Made by a program: the position numbers and the translations under genes. A stretch of DNA of 64,000 nucleotides from Kushneria sinocarnis (lineage in GTDB: Bacteria; Pseudomonadota; Gammaproteobacteria; Pseudomonadales; Halomonadaceae). Positions 1-10,699 of the stretch are shown here, piece after piece. Numbering within the stretch: the stretch's first letter is position 1; the number at the start of each line of letters is the position of its first letter. The DNA is taken from NCBI RefSeq assembly GCF_003633775.1, contig NZ_RBIN01000005.1, forward strand, positions 1 through 64,000, in the 5' to 3' direction. Under the pieces are notes generated by a model. It was given only the letters and a program-made list of their open reading frames with translations. It was not told where the DNA came from and ran no database searches.

Positions 1-5
1 TCGAC

Positions 6-99
6 TTGTTAAAGAGCGTTCCCGCTGTGGCCTGTGCCGTTTGCGAGAGAGTGAGCATTTTACTCACCGCCACCGAAATGTCAATGCCGATTTCGGTGG
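6..99 (-). promoter_or_regulatory. rRNA leader: boxB-like hairpins and boxA antitermination site
   Basis: On the minus strand a perfect 10-bp stem (70-79 with 90-99) and a 5-bp hairpin (51-55 with 63-67) precede GCTCTTTAACAA (6-17), which matches the boxA element of gammaproteobacterial rrn leaders. The order hairpin then boxA is that of an rrn antitermination (nut-like) site. Another small hairpin lies at 107-121. The 301 bases before the first gene contain no convincing coding sequence. Confidence 0.75.
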
Positions 100-218
100 A
101 AGCTGCCGAAGCGATGCTTCGAGCGACAGCCGTTCGATCCGGAAAACTTCAGTCGAATCAGCTGTCTGCAGCTTCCGCCCCGGTGGGCTGTTGCCCTGTC
201 CGTTGCCAGCGGATGCGT

Positions 219-247
219 ACTCTACGCTTCGCTGACGGACCTGACAA
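219..247 (-). promoter_or_regulatory. rRNA operon promoter (leftward)
   Basis: Read on the minus strand there is a -35 TTGTCA (242-247), a 17-bp spacer and a -10 TAGAGT (219-224) followed by a GC-rich discriminator, the usual look of a stable-RNA promoter. An A/T tract at about 254-268 sits just upstream like an UP element. The leader that follows has hairpins and a boxA and runs out of the left edge, so a 16S rRNA gene should begin there. The rRNA gene itself is not in the window, so its identity is inferred. Confidence 0.72.
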
Positions 248-301
248 GCCCCTGATGATAAAAAAATGACAGGGCCGTGATGGCTGCATGACAGCAGCCG
301 G

Positions 302-922
302 TTAATGCATTGCCGACTCCTTCAGGTAGCCCTCGGCTGCCAGGGCCGCTTCCAGCTCACCGACACCACGCACACGAGTGGCCTGCATCCCGAAACTGCG
401 CGCCGCTTCAACACACTCGGGGTTGTCATCGAAGAAATGAAACGCTTCGGCCGGCTGACCCAGTGCGTCGATCACATGCTCGTAGGCGGCGCGATCGGGT
501 TTGCGCAAACCGGTCTGATGCGAGACGAACACATGCTCCACATACCGGTCGATACGCGACTGCTCGAGAAAACGCGCCCAGTGCATGGAGTTGTTATTGC
601 TCAGCACGCCTCTCACGAAATCCGGGCGAATCCGCTCCAGCAATGCCATGGCGCCCTCGTAGGGGCCCGCCATCCAGCTGTCGAAGCGGGCTGCGAACTC
701 TTCACGGGACATGTCCAGCCCCAGCGCTTCCACCGCCGGACCGGTAAATTCATGCACGCTGGCCCGGCCGGTCTCGAAGGGCACCAGCGGCTTGAACTCC
801 AGCCAGAAGCGCCGCGCCTGATCCCGATCGAGTCGTCCTTCGGTCAGCTCAACCAGCGGTGTCGTACCATCCCAGTCGGCCAGCACCCCACCTACATCAA
901 ACAGCAACACCTGTGGTGTCAT
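302..922 (-). CDS. HAD superfamily hydrolase (YihX-like, subfamily IA)
   Basis: Encodes 206 aa of a haloacid dehalogenase-type phosphatase. Motif I is FDVGGVLADWD near residue 8 (nucleophile Asp9, with the usual second Asp replaced by Gly as in YihX-like members), motif II is LSNNN near 108, the motif III Lys is in GLRKPD, and motif IV is FFDDNPEC near 164. YihX relatives dephosphorylate small sugar phosphates such as glucose 1-phosphate; the substrate here is unknown. A GGGGAGA Shine-Dalgarno lies about 10 bases before the ATG. It is transcribed leftward toward the rrn promoter; a stem at 282-299 may help end the transcript but has no adjacent T-run. Confidence 0.85.
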   Translation of the reverse strand: MTPQVLLFDVGGVLADWDGTTPLVELTEGRLDRDQARRFWLEFKPLVPFETGRASVHEFTGPAVEALGLDMSREEFAARFDSWMAGPYEGAMALLERIRPDFVRGVLSNNNSMHWARFLEQSRIDRYVEHVFVSHQTGLRKPDRAAYEHVIDALGQPAEAFHFFDDNPECVEAARSFGMQATRVRGVGELEAALAAEGYLKESAMH

Positions 923-995
923 GTCGTTTCATCTCCCCCTATCGATTTCGGTTCAAGGGTTGCACGCCCCCGGGGATTGCGCCAGTGAGCAACGG

Positions 996-1676
996 TTACA
1001 GCAGCCCAGGCCACAGCATTTGAACGCGCGCTCCCAGATTTCCCAGCACCTGCCAGGGAGGCAGCCAGGGCAGCAGGCCGGCGATCAGCAGCAGCATCGC
1101 CACGGCCGTGGCCGGCGCGTGATAATCATAGAGCTTGAACGCCGTACCGAAGGAGCGTTTCAGCCGACTGCCGGCCAGATCGATGCTGTAGCACTCATCG
1201 AGCAGCAGATGAATGAGCATCCCCAGCCCCATGGCACCCCCCTGGCACCAGGCCTGCCATGGCGACTGAGCCAGCAGCTGAAAGGCACCTGCCGTGACCA
1301 GCAGCGACATCAGTGCCACCGCCGTCAGCGAGTGCCAGATACCGCGATGCGTGGTCAGGCGTCGAAACACGGTACTGAGCGGATAGCGGACCGCCAGATA
1401 GAGCCCACCGGCGACCAGTACCAGCGTCGCCATCGGTAGCTGCGATTGCAGCATCATCACGGCCGCTATCACGGCAAGTACCGCTAGCAGGGTAAAGATC
1501 AGGCGAATGGAGCGGGAGTAGTCGGCATCAATATCGGGCATGATGCCACCCAGCGTGGTCAGTCCGCCCAGTGCAGCGGCGTCAGGCAGGGACCACAACC
1601 CGGCCTGCCAGCCCAGACCTGCAGTCAGTACACCGCCCAGCGCCGCCACGGTAATGTGGGTCTTGAAATTGGCCAT
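996..1676 (-). CDS. YdjM-like membrane-bound metal-dependent hydrolase (DUF457)
   Basis: 226 aa with several membrane segments and the conserved polar motifs of the YdjM/DUF457 family: FKTH near the N-terminus, MPDIDAD near 47, THRGIWHS near 108 and HLLLDE near 156. These His and Asp residues probably bind metal at the membrane. In E. coli ydjM is LexA-controlled, but I saw no SOS box here. The 79-base gap upstream is AT-rich and probably holds the promoter. The physiological substrate is not known for the family. Confidence 0.8.
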   Translation of the reverse strand: MANFKTHITVAALGGVLTAGLGWQAGLWSLPDAAALGGLTTLGGIMPDIDADYSRSIRLIFTLLAVLAVIAAVMMLQSQLPMATLVLVAGGLYLAVRYPLSTVFRRLTTHRGIWHSLTAVALMSLLVTAGAFQLLAQSPWQAWCQGGAMGLGMLIHLLLDECYSIDLAGSRLKRSFGTAFKLYDYHAPATAVAMLLLIAGLLPWLPPWQVLGNLGARVQMLWPGLL

Positions 1677-1755
1677 TGCTTCATTACTGGATAAAAATCC
1701 AGATTTTGAAGCAAAACCCCTTTATCGACAATTGCTTGGCAGAAATTCCAGTACG

Positions 1756-2325
1756 TCAGCCGGTCTCCTCGGCGGCTTCGCCATCCTGCCTGCCGCTTTC
1801 GGCGAGAAACCGATCCTTGAGCTCGACATAATTGCTGGCCGAATAACCGAAGAAGGCGTATTCCTCCTCCTTCAGTGGCCGCATCTGCCGGGCAGGATTG
1901 CCGGCGTAGACGAAACCGCGTTCCAGATGCTTGCCGGGGGTCACCACGGCACCGGCGGCAATCAACACCTCATCCTCGACCACCACCCCATCGAGTACCG
2001 TCGCCCCCATGCCGATCAGTACCCTTGAGCCGATGGTGCAGCCATGCAGGATGGCGCGATGGCCCACGGTCACGTCATCGCCGATGGTCAGCGGATAACC
2101 CGCCGGATTGTAGTCGCTGGCATGGGTAATATGCAGCACGGCGCCGTCCTGGATACTGGTACGTGCGCCAACCCGGATGTAGTGCATGTCTCCCCGAATG
2201 ACCGCGGTCGGCCACACGGAGGTGTCGTCACCCAGCACGACATCACCGATGACCACACTGGCTTCATCGACCATCACCCGCTCGCCACGACGCGGACTCA
2301 CTCCCTGAAAGGTACGTAGTGCCAT
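1756..2325 (-). CDS. Gamma-class carbonic anhydrase family protein (YrdA/PaaY-like)
   Basis: 189 aa left-handed beta-helix protein with hexapeptide repeats across residues 15-150. Candidate zinc ligands are the His residues in VLHITHAS and VGHRAILHGC, placed as in gamma-carbonic anhydrases. The C-terminal FFGYSASNYVEL helix is typical of the YrdA group. Whether it hydrates CO2 or is an acyltransferase-like structural homologue cannot be told from sequence. It is a separate unit from the transporter upstream. Confidence 0.85.
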   Translation of the reverse strand: MALRTFQGVSPRRGERVMVDEASVVIGDVVLGDDTSVWPTAVIRGDMHYIRVGARTSIQDGAVLHITHASDYNPAGYPLTIGDDVTVGHRAILHGCTIGSRVLIGMGATVLDGVVVEDEVLIAAGAVVTPGKHLERGFVYAGNPARQMRPLKEEEYAFFGYSASNYVELKDRFLAESGRQDGEAAEETG

Positions 2326-2386
2326 AACAATCGTCTCCCGGAATCATTGAAGGCCCGGCATCGCCAAGAAAACCGGGCCCGCCCCT

Positions 2387-3748
2387 TCACCCGCCGCTCA
2401 GCAGACCGGCCACCAGCACCACCGCCAGCAGCGGGATGGCGCTGAAACGGGTCATGCCGCGCCACACCGCAAATCCCGACGGGCCGGCCGCCAAGGCATG
2501 AAAGGCCTGGTCACGGTCCAGTCGCCAGGCGGCAAACAGGGCAATCAGCAACCCGCCTATCGGCATCATGATATCCGTGGGCAGCGCTGTCATTACATCA
2601 AACAGGCTCATGCCTTCAAGCGGCCGAACCCCGGCAAGCACGGAGAACGACAGGGCCGACAGCAGCCCGAGTGCCCAGGCAGTACCACCGATCAGCCAGG
2701 CCGCCCGCCGCCGGCTCCAGCCGGCATCCTCGAGCATGGCCACCAGCGGTTCAGCCATGTTGATCGAAGAGGTCCAGGTTGCCACTACCAGCACCCCCAT
2801 GAAGGCCCCCAGCCACAGCGCTCCCCCCGGCCACTGGGCAAAGGCGATCGGCAGGGTGACGAAGACCAGCCCCGGCCCCTGCGCCACTTCCATGCCCTGA
2901 TCGAAGACCACGGCAAAGATGGCCACCCCGGCCAGCAGGGCAACCAGCACATCCAGCACGGCGACCGTGAACACCAGCGGCAGTATTCGCTGTCGCGCCG
3001 GCATGCCGGCCCCGTAGGCCATCAGCGCACAGGCACCGGTGGCCAGGGTAAAGAAGGCATGCCCCATGGCATTGAGCACGACCCCGCCATCGAGCCTGGA
3101 AAAATCGGGCGTCAGCAGCCAGCGCAGTGCAGGCATCACGCCATCGGTCATGATGGCCACCATGATGACCAGCGCCACCAGCAGCCCGTAGAGCAGTGGC
3201 ACCAGCCAGTTGTTGAGCCGCGCGATACCGCGGCGCACCCCGGCCACCACCACGCCCAGCGTCATGATCATGAACAGCGTGTGATCGGCCGTGACCCGCC
3301 AGGGGTCGGCCAGCAGGGCATCGAACGCGGCGCCGATGGCCTCGGGCGAGCGGTCGGCCAGTCGGCCGCTGAAGGCCTGCAGGGTATAATCCAGTGCCCA
3401 GCCGGCCACCACCGAATAGAACGACAGCACCAGCAGCAGCGTGGCGCCACCCCACAGCGCTATTCCTCCCCAGCGTGTTGACCCGCCACCGTGTGCCGCA
3501 AGCAGACGCAGCGATTGCAGCGGTGCCCGGCCGCCGGCCCGGCCGATCATGATCTCGGCCGCCATGATCGGCAGTCCCAGGCACAGCACGAAACAGGCAT
3601 AGAGCAGCAGAAAGGCACTGCCACCATGTTCACCGGCCATATACGGAAAGCGCCAGATGTTGCCAAGCCCGACCGCTGCCCCGGTTATGGCGAGGACAAA
3701 GGAGAGCCCGGAACGCCAGCTGCGCTGCTCGCTGTCGGCCCCGCTCAT
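2387..3748 (-). CDS. Sodium-dependent transporter, neurotransmitter:sodium symporter (NSS) family
   Basis: 453 aa, about eleven to twelve membrane helices. The N-terminal signature AAVGLGNIWRFPY (TM1, Na+ and substrate site) is that of the NSS/SNF family. Bacterial members take up amino acids such as tryptophan, tyrosine or alanine with Na+, which suits a halophile; the actual substrate is unknown. The start at 3748 is chosen because an AGGGGG Shine-Dalgarno precedes it, while an ATG nine codons upstream (3775) lacks one. It is divergent from prlC with about 125 bases of shared promoter region. Confidence 0.88.
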   Translation of the reverse strand: MSGADSEQRSWRSGLSFVLAITGAAVGLGNIWRFPYMAGEHGGSAFLLLYACFVLCLGLPIMAAEIMIGRAGGRAPLQSLRLLAAHGGGSTRWGGIALWGGATLLLVLSFYSVVAGWALDYTLQAFSGRLADRSPEAIGAAFDALLADPWRVTADHTLFMIMTLGVVVAGVRRGIARLNNWLVPLLYGLLVALVIMVAIMTDGVMPALRWLLTPDFSRLDGGVVLNAMGHAFFTLATGACALMAYGAGMPARQRILPLVFTVAVLDVLVALLAGVAIFAVVFDQGMEVAQGPGLVFVTLPIAFAQWPGGALWLGAFMGVLVVATWTSSINMAEPLVAMLEDAGWSRRRAAWLIGGTAWALGLLSALSFSVLAGVRPLEGMSLFDVMTALPTDIMMPIGGLLIALFAAWRLDRDQAFHALAAGPSGFAVWRGMTRFSAIPLLAVVLVAGLLSGG

Positions 3749-3872
3749 ACCCCCTGCTCCGGGCGGCCGGTACATTGAAAGCCGCTGTGGCTGCCCTCAT
3801 GATTGAGCGAATACGGGCTGTTCATCATGACGTCTTTATTTTCCGTTTCCTTCCGGTTCGAGGTCCGATTCC

Positions 3873-5936
<2,064 letters not shown>

Positions 5937-6026
5937 CCCCCTGTCCGAAGTGGTACCGCATGCCCGGTACCGAATGAGCCATTCGCATATCCGAAGGGCG
6001 ATGCCCGCCATCGCCCGGGAGGCAGC

Positions 6027-6281
6027 ATGAGTGATTCCACACCGAAACGTTTCATCGCCGGCGCCGTCTGCCCGCGCTGTGGTGCCATGGATCGTGTGCG
6101 CAGCTGGGAGCAGCACGGCATTCGCTACCGCGACTGTGTCAGCTGCGATTTCTTCGAACAGTTGCCCATCGAGGAGGAGTCGACCGAGGAGCTGGAGACC
6201 CGGGTCAACCGGATTCGCGAATCGCAGCGTCAGAGCGACATGCAGCCGGTGCGGATACTCGATCCCGACAAGTCGAAATGA
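6027..6281 (+). CDS. yheV: YheV family putative metal-binding protein
   Basis: 84 aa small zinc-ribbon protein. Two CxxC pairs (CPRC near residue 15 and CVSC near 36) are separated by about 18 residues, and the acidic, Arg-rich tail is typical of YheV. A GGGAGGCAGC Shine-Dalgarno precedes the ATG. The role of YheV is not established. Its position directly after prlC suggests co-transcription. Confidence 0.88.
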   Translation: MSDSTPKRFIAGAVCPRCGAMDRVRSWEQHGIRYRDCVSCDFFEQLPIEEESTEELETRVNRIRESQRQSDMQPVRILDPDKSK

Positions 6282-6305
6282 GCGGCCCATCGGCCGTTCC
6301 GGCAT

Positions 6306-6337
6306 CAAAAACGCCCTGCCGGCAGCGGCAGGGCGTT
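6306..6337 (-). terminator. Rho-independent terminator of sodC
   Basis: An 11-bp GC-rich stem (6310-6320 with 6327-6337) with a 6-base loop. On the minus strand it runs into a run of five T, so it terminates the leftward sodC transcript; on the plus strand there is no T-run, but the stem also sits just after yheV. Confidence 0.8.
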
Positions 6338-6376
6338 ACCCCGTAGAAGGAAGACAGGCCTCGTCAGGCCCTTGCT

Positions 6377-6904
6377 TCAGTCCGACTCGGCAATCACGCC
6401 GCAGGCCAGCCGGCCTCCGCCACCCCCCAGCCTGGGCGGTTCATCATAGGTGTCGCCCCCTTCGTGCACGATCACGGCATGCCCTGCCAGATCGGCCTCC
6501 TGCAGGCGCGGCGCCAGCATGGGCGTGGTGGCACTGCCCTGCTGATCGACCATCAGTACCGGCATATCGCCGAGATGGCTCTGTTCGACATAGGGGCCGG
6601 CATGAGTACCGGTATCGGCGGGATCGAAATGACCACCGGCAGCGCCGCCGGGGGTGGTTTCACCATCACTGGTGCTGGGCGCACAGCTGGGGTTCTGATG
6701 CAGATGGAAGCCGTGCTGGGTGCCTGCCGGCAGCCCCTGCAGATCCGGTTTGATCAGCAGACCGTACTGACTGTCCTCGAAGGTCACCGTACCGAGTGAT
6801 TCACCGGTGCCCTGATCATTGAGCTCTTGCATTTCCACCGTGACATCCGCCAGCACCGGAGCCGTGAATCCCAGCAGCGCTGCGGCCATGAGCCATCCTT
6901 TCAT
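6377..6904 (-). CDS. sodC: Periplasmic Cu/Zn superoxide dismutase
   Basis: 175 aa. A signal peptide (about residues 1-19, cleaved after VLA) directs it to the periplasm. The copper ligands lie in GFHLHQNPSC, the zinc-binding stretch in GGHFDP with THAGPY nearby, and the C-terminal metal His in GHAVIVHEGGDTYDEP; the GGGGGRLACGVI ending with the disulfide Cys is canonical. It dismutates superoxide outside the cytoplasm. Confidence 0.95.
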   Translation of the reverse strand: MKGWLMAAALLGFTAPVLADVTVEMQELNDQGTGESLGTVTFEDSQYGLLIKPDLQGLPAGTQHGFHLHQNPSCAPSTSDGETTPGGAAGGHFDPADTGTHAGPYVEQSHLGDMPVLMVDQQGSATTPMLAPRLQEADLAGHAVIVHEGGDTYDEPPRLGGGGGRLACGVIAESD

Positions 6905-7017
6905 GGAGCGGTTCCCTTGCAGGTAAATGATGTCAGAGGCGGCAATGGTGCCCCTGACCGTCTCCTGTCAGGGTAGTCGCAACGAATGAAGTATGCCTGA
7001 AGTACGCCGCAGCCGGT

Positions 7018-7863
7018 TCAGTGGCTGCGCAGACCGAGATTGTCGAGGATGGCAAGACTCGCATCGGCCTGATTGAGGGTATAGAAGTGCAGCCCGGGCG
7101 CCCCGCCCTCGATCAGCTGCTGGCAGAGCCTGCTCACCACCTCTTCGCCAAAGGCGCGGATACTGGCGCTATCGTCACCGTAGGCCTCGAGCTGCCGGCG
7201 GATCCAGCGCGGGATGTCGGCACCGCACATGTCCGAAAAGCGTGCCAGCTTGGTGAAATTGGTGATCGGCATGACGCCCGGCACGATGGGCACATCGACT
7301 CCCCGCTGGCGCACCTGGTCGACGAAGTGAAAGTAGGCTTCGGCGTTGAAGAAATACTGGGTGATGGCCATGTCGGCGCCGGCGTGCACCTTGTCGGCGA
7401 AGTGATCGAGATCGCGCTCGAAGCTCGGCGCCTGGGGATGACACTCGGGATAGGCCGCCACCGACAGACTGAAGTGATCGCCGGTTTCGTGACGGATGAA
7501 ATCGACCAGGTCACGTGCATGACGCAGTTCGCCGGCCGCCATGGTGCCGGAAGGCATGTCGCCGCGCAGGGCCACGATCCGGCTGATGCCAGCCTCCCGG
7601 TAGCGGCCCAGCAGATGGCTCAGCGAGGCCTTGTCACTGGCCACGCAGGAGAGATGGGGCGCAGTATTGATGCCGGCCTCGCGGATTTGACGGACCGTGT
7701 CGAAGGTCGGCTCGCGGGTGGAACCACCGGCACCGAAGGTAACGGAAAAGAAGGAAGGGTCCCGCTCTACCAGACGATCACGCACCCCCATCAGCTTGTC
7801 ACGGCCGGCATCGGTACGCGGCGGAAAGAATTCGAAGCTGGTATGAAAGGCGTTATGCGTCAT
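7018..7863 (-). CDS. metF: 5,10-methylenetetrahydrofolate reductase
   Basis: 281 aa FAD-dependent reductase that makes 5-methyl-THF for methionine synthesis. The N-terminal SFEFFPPRT with catalytic Glu, FFSVTFGAGGS, the LRGD element near 110 and the ADMAITQYFFN block are the MetF signatures. The ATG at 7863 has an AGGGGGAG Shine-Dalgarno 8 bases upstream; the ATG six bases earlier is too close to it. It belongs to the same methyl cycle as ahcY and metK further along, but is not next to them. Confidence 0.95.
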   Translation of the reverse strand: MTHNAFHTSFEFFPPRTDAGRDKLMGVRDRLVERDPSFFSVTFGAGGSTREPTFDTVRQIREAGINTAPHLSCVASDKASLSHLLGRYREAGISRIVALRGDMPSGTMAAGELRHARDLVDFIRHETGDHFSLSVAAYPECHPQAPSFERDLDHFADKVHAGADMAITQYFFNAEAYFHFVDQVRQRGVDVPIVPGVMPITNFTKLARFSDMCGADIPRWIRRQLEAYGDDSASIRAFGEEVVSRLCQQLIEGGAPGLHFYTLNQADASLAILDNLGLRSH

Positions 7864-8424
7864 GGGCATGCTCCCCCTGGATCGACATGGAACGAGATCG
7901 GTCCGGGGCATTCTGCCGCCTCCCCTTCAGGGGTGCCAATGAAAGTTTCTCGCCGCGCACTGTAATCTGCGTCATGTTGCAGGGCCGAGCACCCGGGAGT
8001 GAGACGGCGCAAGCCGAGTGTGGCGGAAGGCTGTGACACCGGTATGTCATCCCGAAAGCGTTGCCGTGGCATGCCGGGCGGGCCGGTTTCACACCCGAGG
8101 CTCGCCGCTGCTCCCCGCAGGCCAGGCCGCGGGCTGCATTTCTTCGCTTTTCATCAGGTCATGAAAGAACCCTCAGGCGTATCCATTCGTAACACCCCAC
8201 CACAGGTAATTCAGCGACAATGGCATAGACGCTTCGCCTATTGACTCCTATTCTGTGGCGACTGCTGACTCCGGCATGGCTGTAGTAGAATAAAGTGGCA
8301 ATATTCATGACACGAGTTTGATACTCGTGATGTGCATCTCAGTCCATGAGCAATGCGCCCTCTGCCATGGCCGGAACCGAAACGACTCCATCCATCCTTC
8401 GGCCACAAGCCTCTGCGCACCTAC
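7864..8424. other. Intergenic region between metF and the polysaccharide cluster
   Basis: 561 bases without a convincing gene. It should hold the leftward metF promoter and the rightward flippase promoter. A possible rightward -10 TAGAAT (8286-8291) with a weak -35 TGCTGA (8263-8268) precedes the inverted repeat at 8311-8329. The last 200 bases are more AT-rich than the surroundings. Confidence 0.5.
8311..8329. repeat. Inverted repeat upstream of the flippase gene
   Basis: Perfect 7-bp arms CACGAGT / ACTCGTG around a 5-base TTGAT centre. It lies about 20 bases after the possible -10, so it is either a leader hairpin or an operator for the three-gene polysaccharide cluster. Confidence 0.45.
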
Positions 8425-9696
8425 ATGATCAACTCTCAGCTTGCCAAGAATGTCTTTTCCCTGCTGGTGCTGCAGGGCGGGCAGTATATCCTGCCCCTGA
8501 TCACCTTCCCCTATCTGGCAAGAGTCCTCGGCCCGGCCAATTTCGGGGTGCTGGGTTTTGTCTTCGCCATCGCCCAGTACTGCACCCTGTTTACCGATTA
8601 CGGCTTCAATCTGACCGCCACCAAACAGATCGCGGAAAACCGCGATGACAAGCAGAAGATATCGCATATCTTCTGGACCACCATGACGTCCAAGACGGTA
8701 TTGCTGGGCGTGGTACTGGTCGGTCTGGCGCTCTCGGTGGCCTTTGTGCCCGCACTCAGCGATGTCGGGCTGGTAATGATCTTTGCCGGCGTTCAGGTTG
8801 CCGGCTCGGTCATGCTGCCGGCCTGGCTTTTCCAGGGCATCGAACGGCTCTGGGCAGTAACCGTATCATCACTGGCGGCTCGGGCTACCGCCGTCCCCCT
8901 GATCTTCATGTTCGTGCACAACCCGGAGGATCTCTGGATTGCTGCCATGATCCAGTCCTCGACTTCGATCATCTCCGGTATCATCGCCTGTATCTTCGTC
9001 CGGCACTATCGCGCCATCGCCTTTGCCGCCATTTCTCCGGCAGACGTGAAAGAGGCCTTCCGGGACGGGTTCCCGATCTTCATCGCCACCATTGCCATCA
9101 GCCTTTACACCATGAGTACCACGGTCATGCTCGGCATGGTGTCGACACATACCCAGACCGGTCTGTTCAACGCGTCCGACAAGATCCGCAACGCCATCAC
9201 CTCGGCCTTCCTGGTGCTGGGCAATGCCTTCTTTCCACGCGTCAATGTGCTGCTCAAGGAGAGCGAGGCCAGGGCCAACGCCTTCCTGCGCAAGCTGATG
9301 ATCGGCCAGTGCGCCCTGACCCTGCTGATCTCGCTGGCACTGTTTTTGTTCGCACCGCTGATCACCGAACTGGCGCTGGGTGATCAGTACGCCAATGCCA
9401 CCCCCATCATCCAGGTTCTCGCGCCGCTGATCTTTCTGGTCAGCACCTCGATGATCTTCGGCAATTACATGCTGCTGCCCTACGGCTATCGCCGCATCTA
9501 CACCCAGGTGCCGGCCATCATGGCCGTGGTGCATCTGGTCGCCCTGGTCCCCATGGCCCACTATTATGGCGCCATGGGCGGGGCCATCACCCTGCTGACG
9601 ACCGAAACCGTGATCTTCTTTGCCCTTGCCGTGGCACTGATCCGCAACGGCATCCTGGGCAATGTCATGCGTGGGGAGGCGACGACCCATGCCTGA
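8425..9696 (+). CDS. Polysaccharide flippase (Wzx/RfbX-like, MATE/MOP superfamily)
   Basis: 423 aa from the chosen ATG, with about twelve to fourteen hydrophobic segments. The N-terminal block LQGGQYILPLITFPYLARVLGP is typical of Wzx O-unit flippases, which move undecaprenyl-linked sugars across the inner membrane. An earlier in-frame ATG at 8353 would add 24 polar residues unlike the family start. Its end overlaps the next gene by 8 bases, so the three genes are translationally coupled. It is probably part of a small exopolysaccharide or O-unit module whose polymerase is not in the window. Confidence 0.85.
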   Translation: MINSQLAKNVFSLLVLQGGQYILPLITFPYLARVLGPANFGVLGFVFAIAQYCTLFTDYGFNLTATKQIAENRDDKQKISHIFWTTMTSKTVLLGVVLVGLALSVAFVPALSDVGLVMIFAGVQVAGSVMLPAWLFQGIERLWAVTVSSLAARATAVPLIFMFVHNPEDLWIAAMIQSSTSIISGIIACIFVRHYRAIAFAAISPADVKEAFRDGFPIFIATIAISLYTMSTTVMLGMVSTHTQTGLFNASDKIRNAITSAFLVLGNAFFPRVNVLLKESEARANAFLRKLMIGQCALTLLISLALFLFAPLITELALGDQYANATPIIQVLAPLIFLVSTSMIFGNYMLLPYGYRRIYTQVPAIMAVVHLVALVPMAHYYGAMGGAITLLTTETVIFFALAVALIRNGILGNVMRGEATTHA

Positions 9697-10699
9697 ATTC
9701 CGGCTCTCCCTGATCCTTGCCGCCTATAATCTGGAAGACCTGATCGAGACCGCTCTGGGATCGATCATGCCTCAGCTGCATGACGACATGGAGCTGGTCA
9801 TCATCGATGATGGCTCCACCGATTCGACCCGGGAGGTCATTCGCCGCTATCTTGGCGACCGGCTCGAGGAAAAACGGATCCGTCTGATCGAGCAGGCCAA
9901 CGGTGGTATCAGTGCTGCACGCAATACGGGGGTCGAGGCTGCCCGGGGCGCCTATATTGCCTTTCTCGACGGGGATGACCTGCTGCTGCCCGGCTACAGC
10001 GATACGCTGACCCGGATACTGGATGAGAGCACGACGCCTCCGGATATCGTGGAATTCAATGCCATCCGCTTCGACCGGATCGAAGGGGAGCAGTTCATCA
10101 ACAGCTATCCGTTCAACACCACCGTGATAGCGCCACATCAGGGCGAGGCTTCTGCTGATACCTTCAAGCGCATCTTCTCCCATGGCTGGTGGTTTCTCTG
10201 GGCGCGCATCTATCGCCGTGAACTCCTTGCCGGCCTGAGCTTTCCGCCGGGGCGGCGCTATGAGGACATGTCCCTGCTACCCGAGATCTATCTGCGGGCA
10301 GTCACCATTACCGCCATCGACACCCCGCTGATTGCCTACCGCTGCAACAGCGAAGGGATCACGCGCAACCCTTCAAGCAAGGATCTCGAGGATATCGAGT
10401 GCATCATCGACCACTATCTGGCGATGGCGAAAGAGGCCACGGATGACCTGACCCGTACGCTGGCGCTCTACGTGGCCTTTCAGGCCACGCTCTTTTACAA
10501 GAACATCAACAACGACATGTACGGCTACCGACGTGCCCTGCCCAACATTCGCCGCATGGTCAACAAGGTGGGCGCATTGAGACGCCGGCATCCGATCGAA
10601 CTGCCCTTCAACACCCGGGCGCTGTTTCTGTCACCTGAACTCTCCAATTTCTACTCATTCCTCAAATCCACCCGTTTCATGGAAAGGTTCAGAACATGA
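9689..10699 (+). CDS. Family 2 glycosyltransferase
   Basis: 336 aa with a GT-A fold. SLILAAYN at the N-terminus, the nucleotide-binding IIDDGSTD near 40, the acceptor-loop GGISAARNTG, and the metal-binding FLDGDD near 97 identify GT2. It transfers a sugar from a nucleotide sugar to a lipid-linked acceptor at the cytoplasmic face. The ATG at 9689 follows GGGGAGG and overlaps the flippase stop; its own stop overlaps the next start in ATGA. Donor sugar unknown. Confidence 0.88.
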   Translation: MPEFRLSLILAAYNLEDLIETALGSIMPQLHDDMELVIIDDGSTDSTREVIRRYLGDRLEEKRIRLIEQANGGISAARNTGVEAARGAYIAFLDGDDLLLPGYSDTLTRILDESTTPPDIVEFNAIRFDRIEGEQFINSYPFNTTVIAPHQGEASADTFKRIFSHGWWFLWARIYRRELLAGLSFPPGRRYEDMSLLPEIYLRAVTITAIDTPLIAYRCNSEGITRNPSSKDLEDIECIIDHYLAMAKEATDDLTRTLALYVAFQATLFYKNINNDMYGYRRALPNIRRMVNKVGALRRRHPIELPFNTRALFLSPELSNFYSFLKSTRFMERFRT

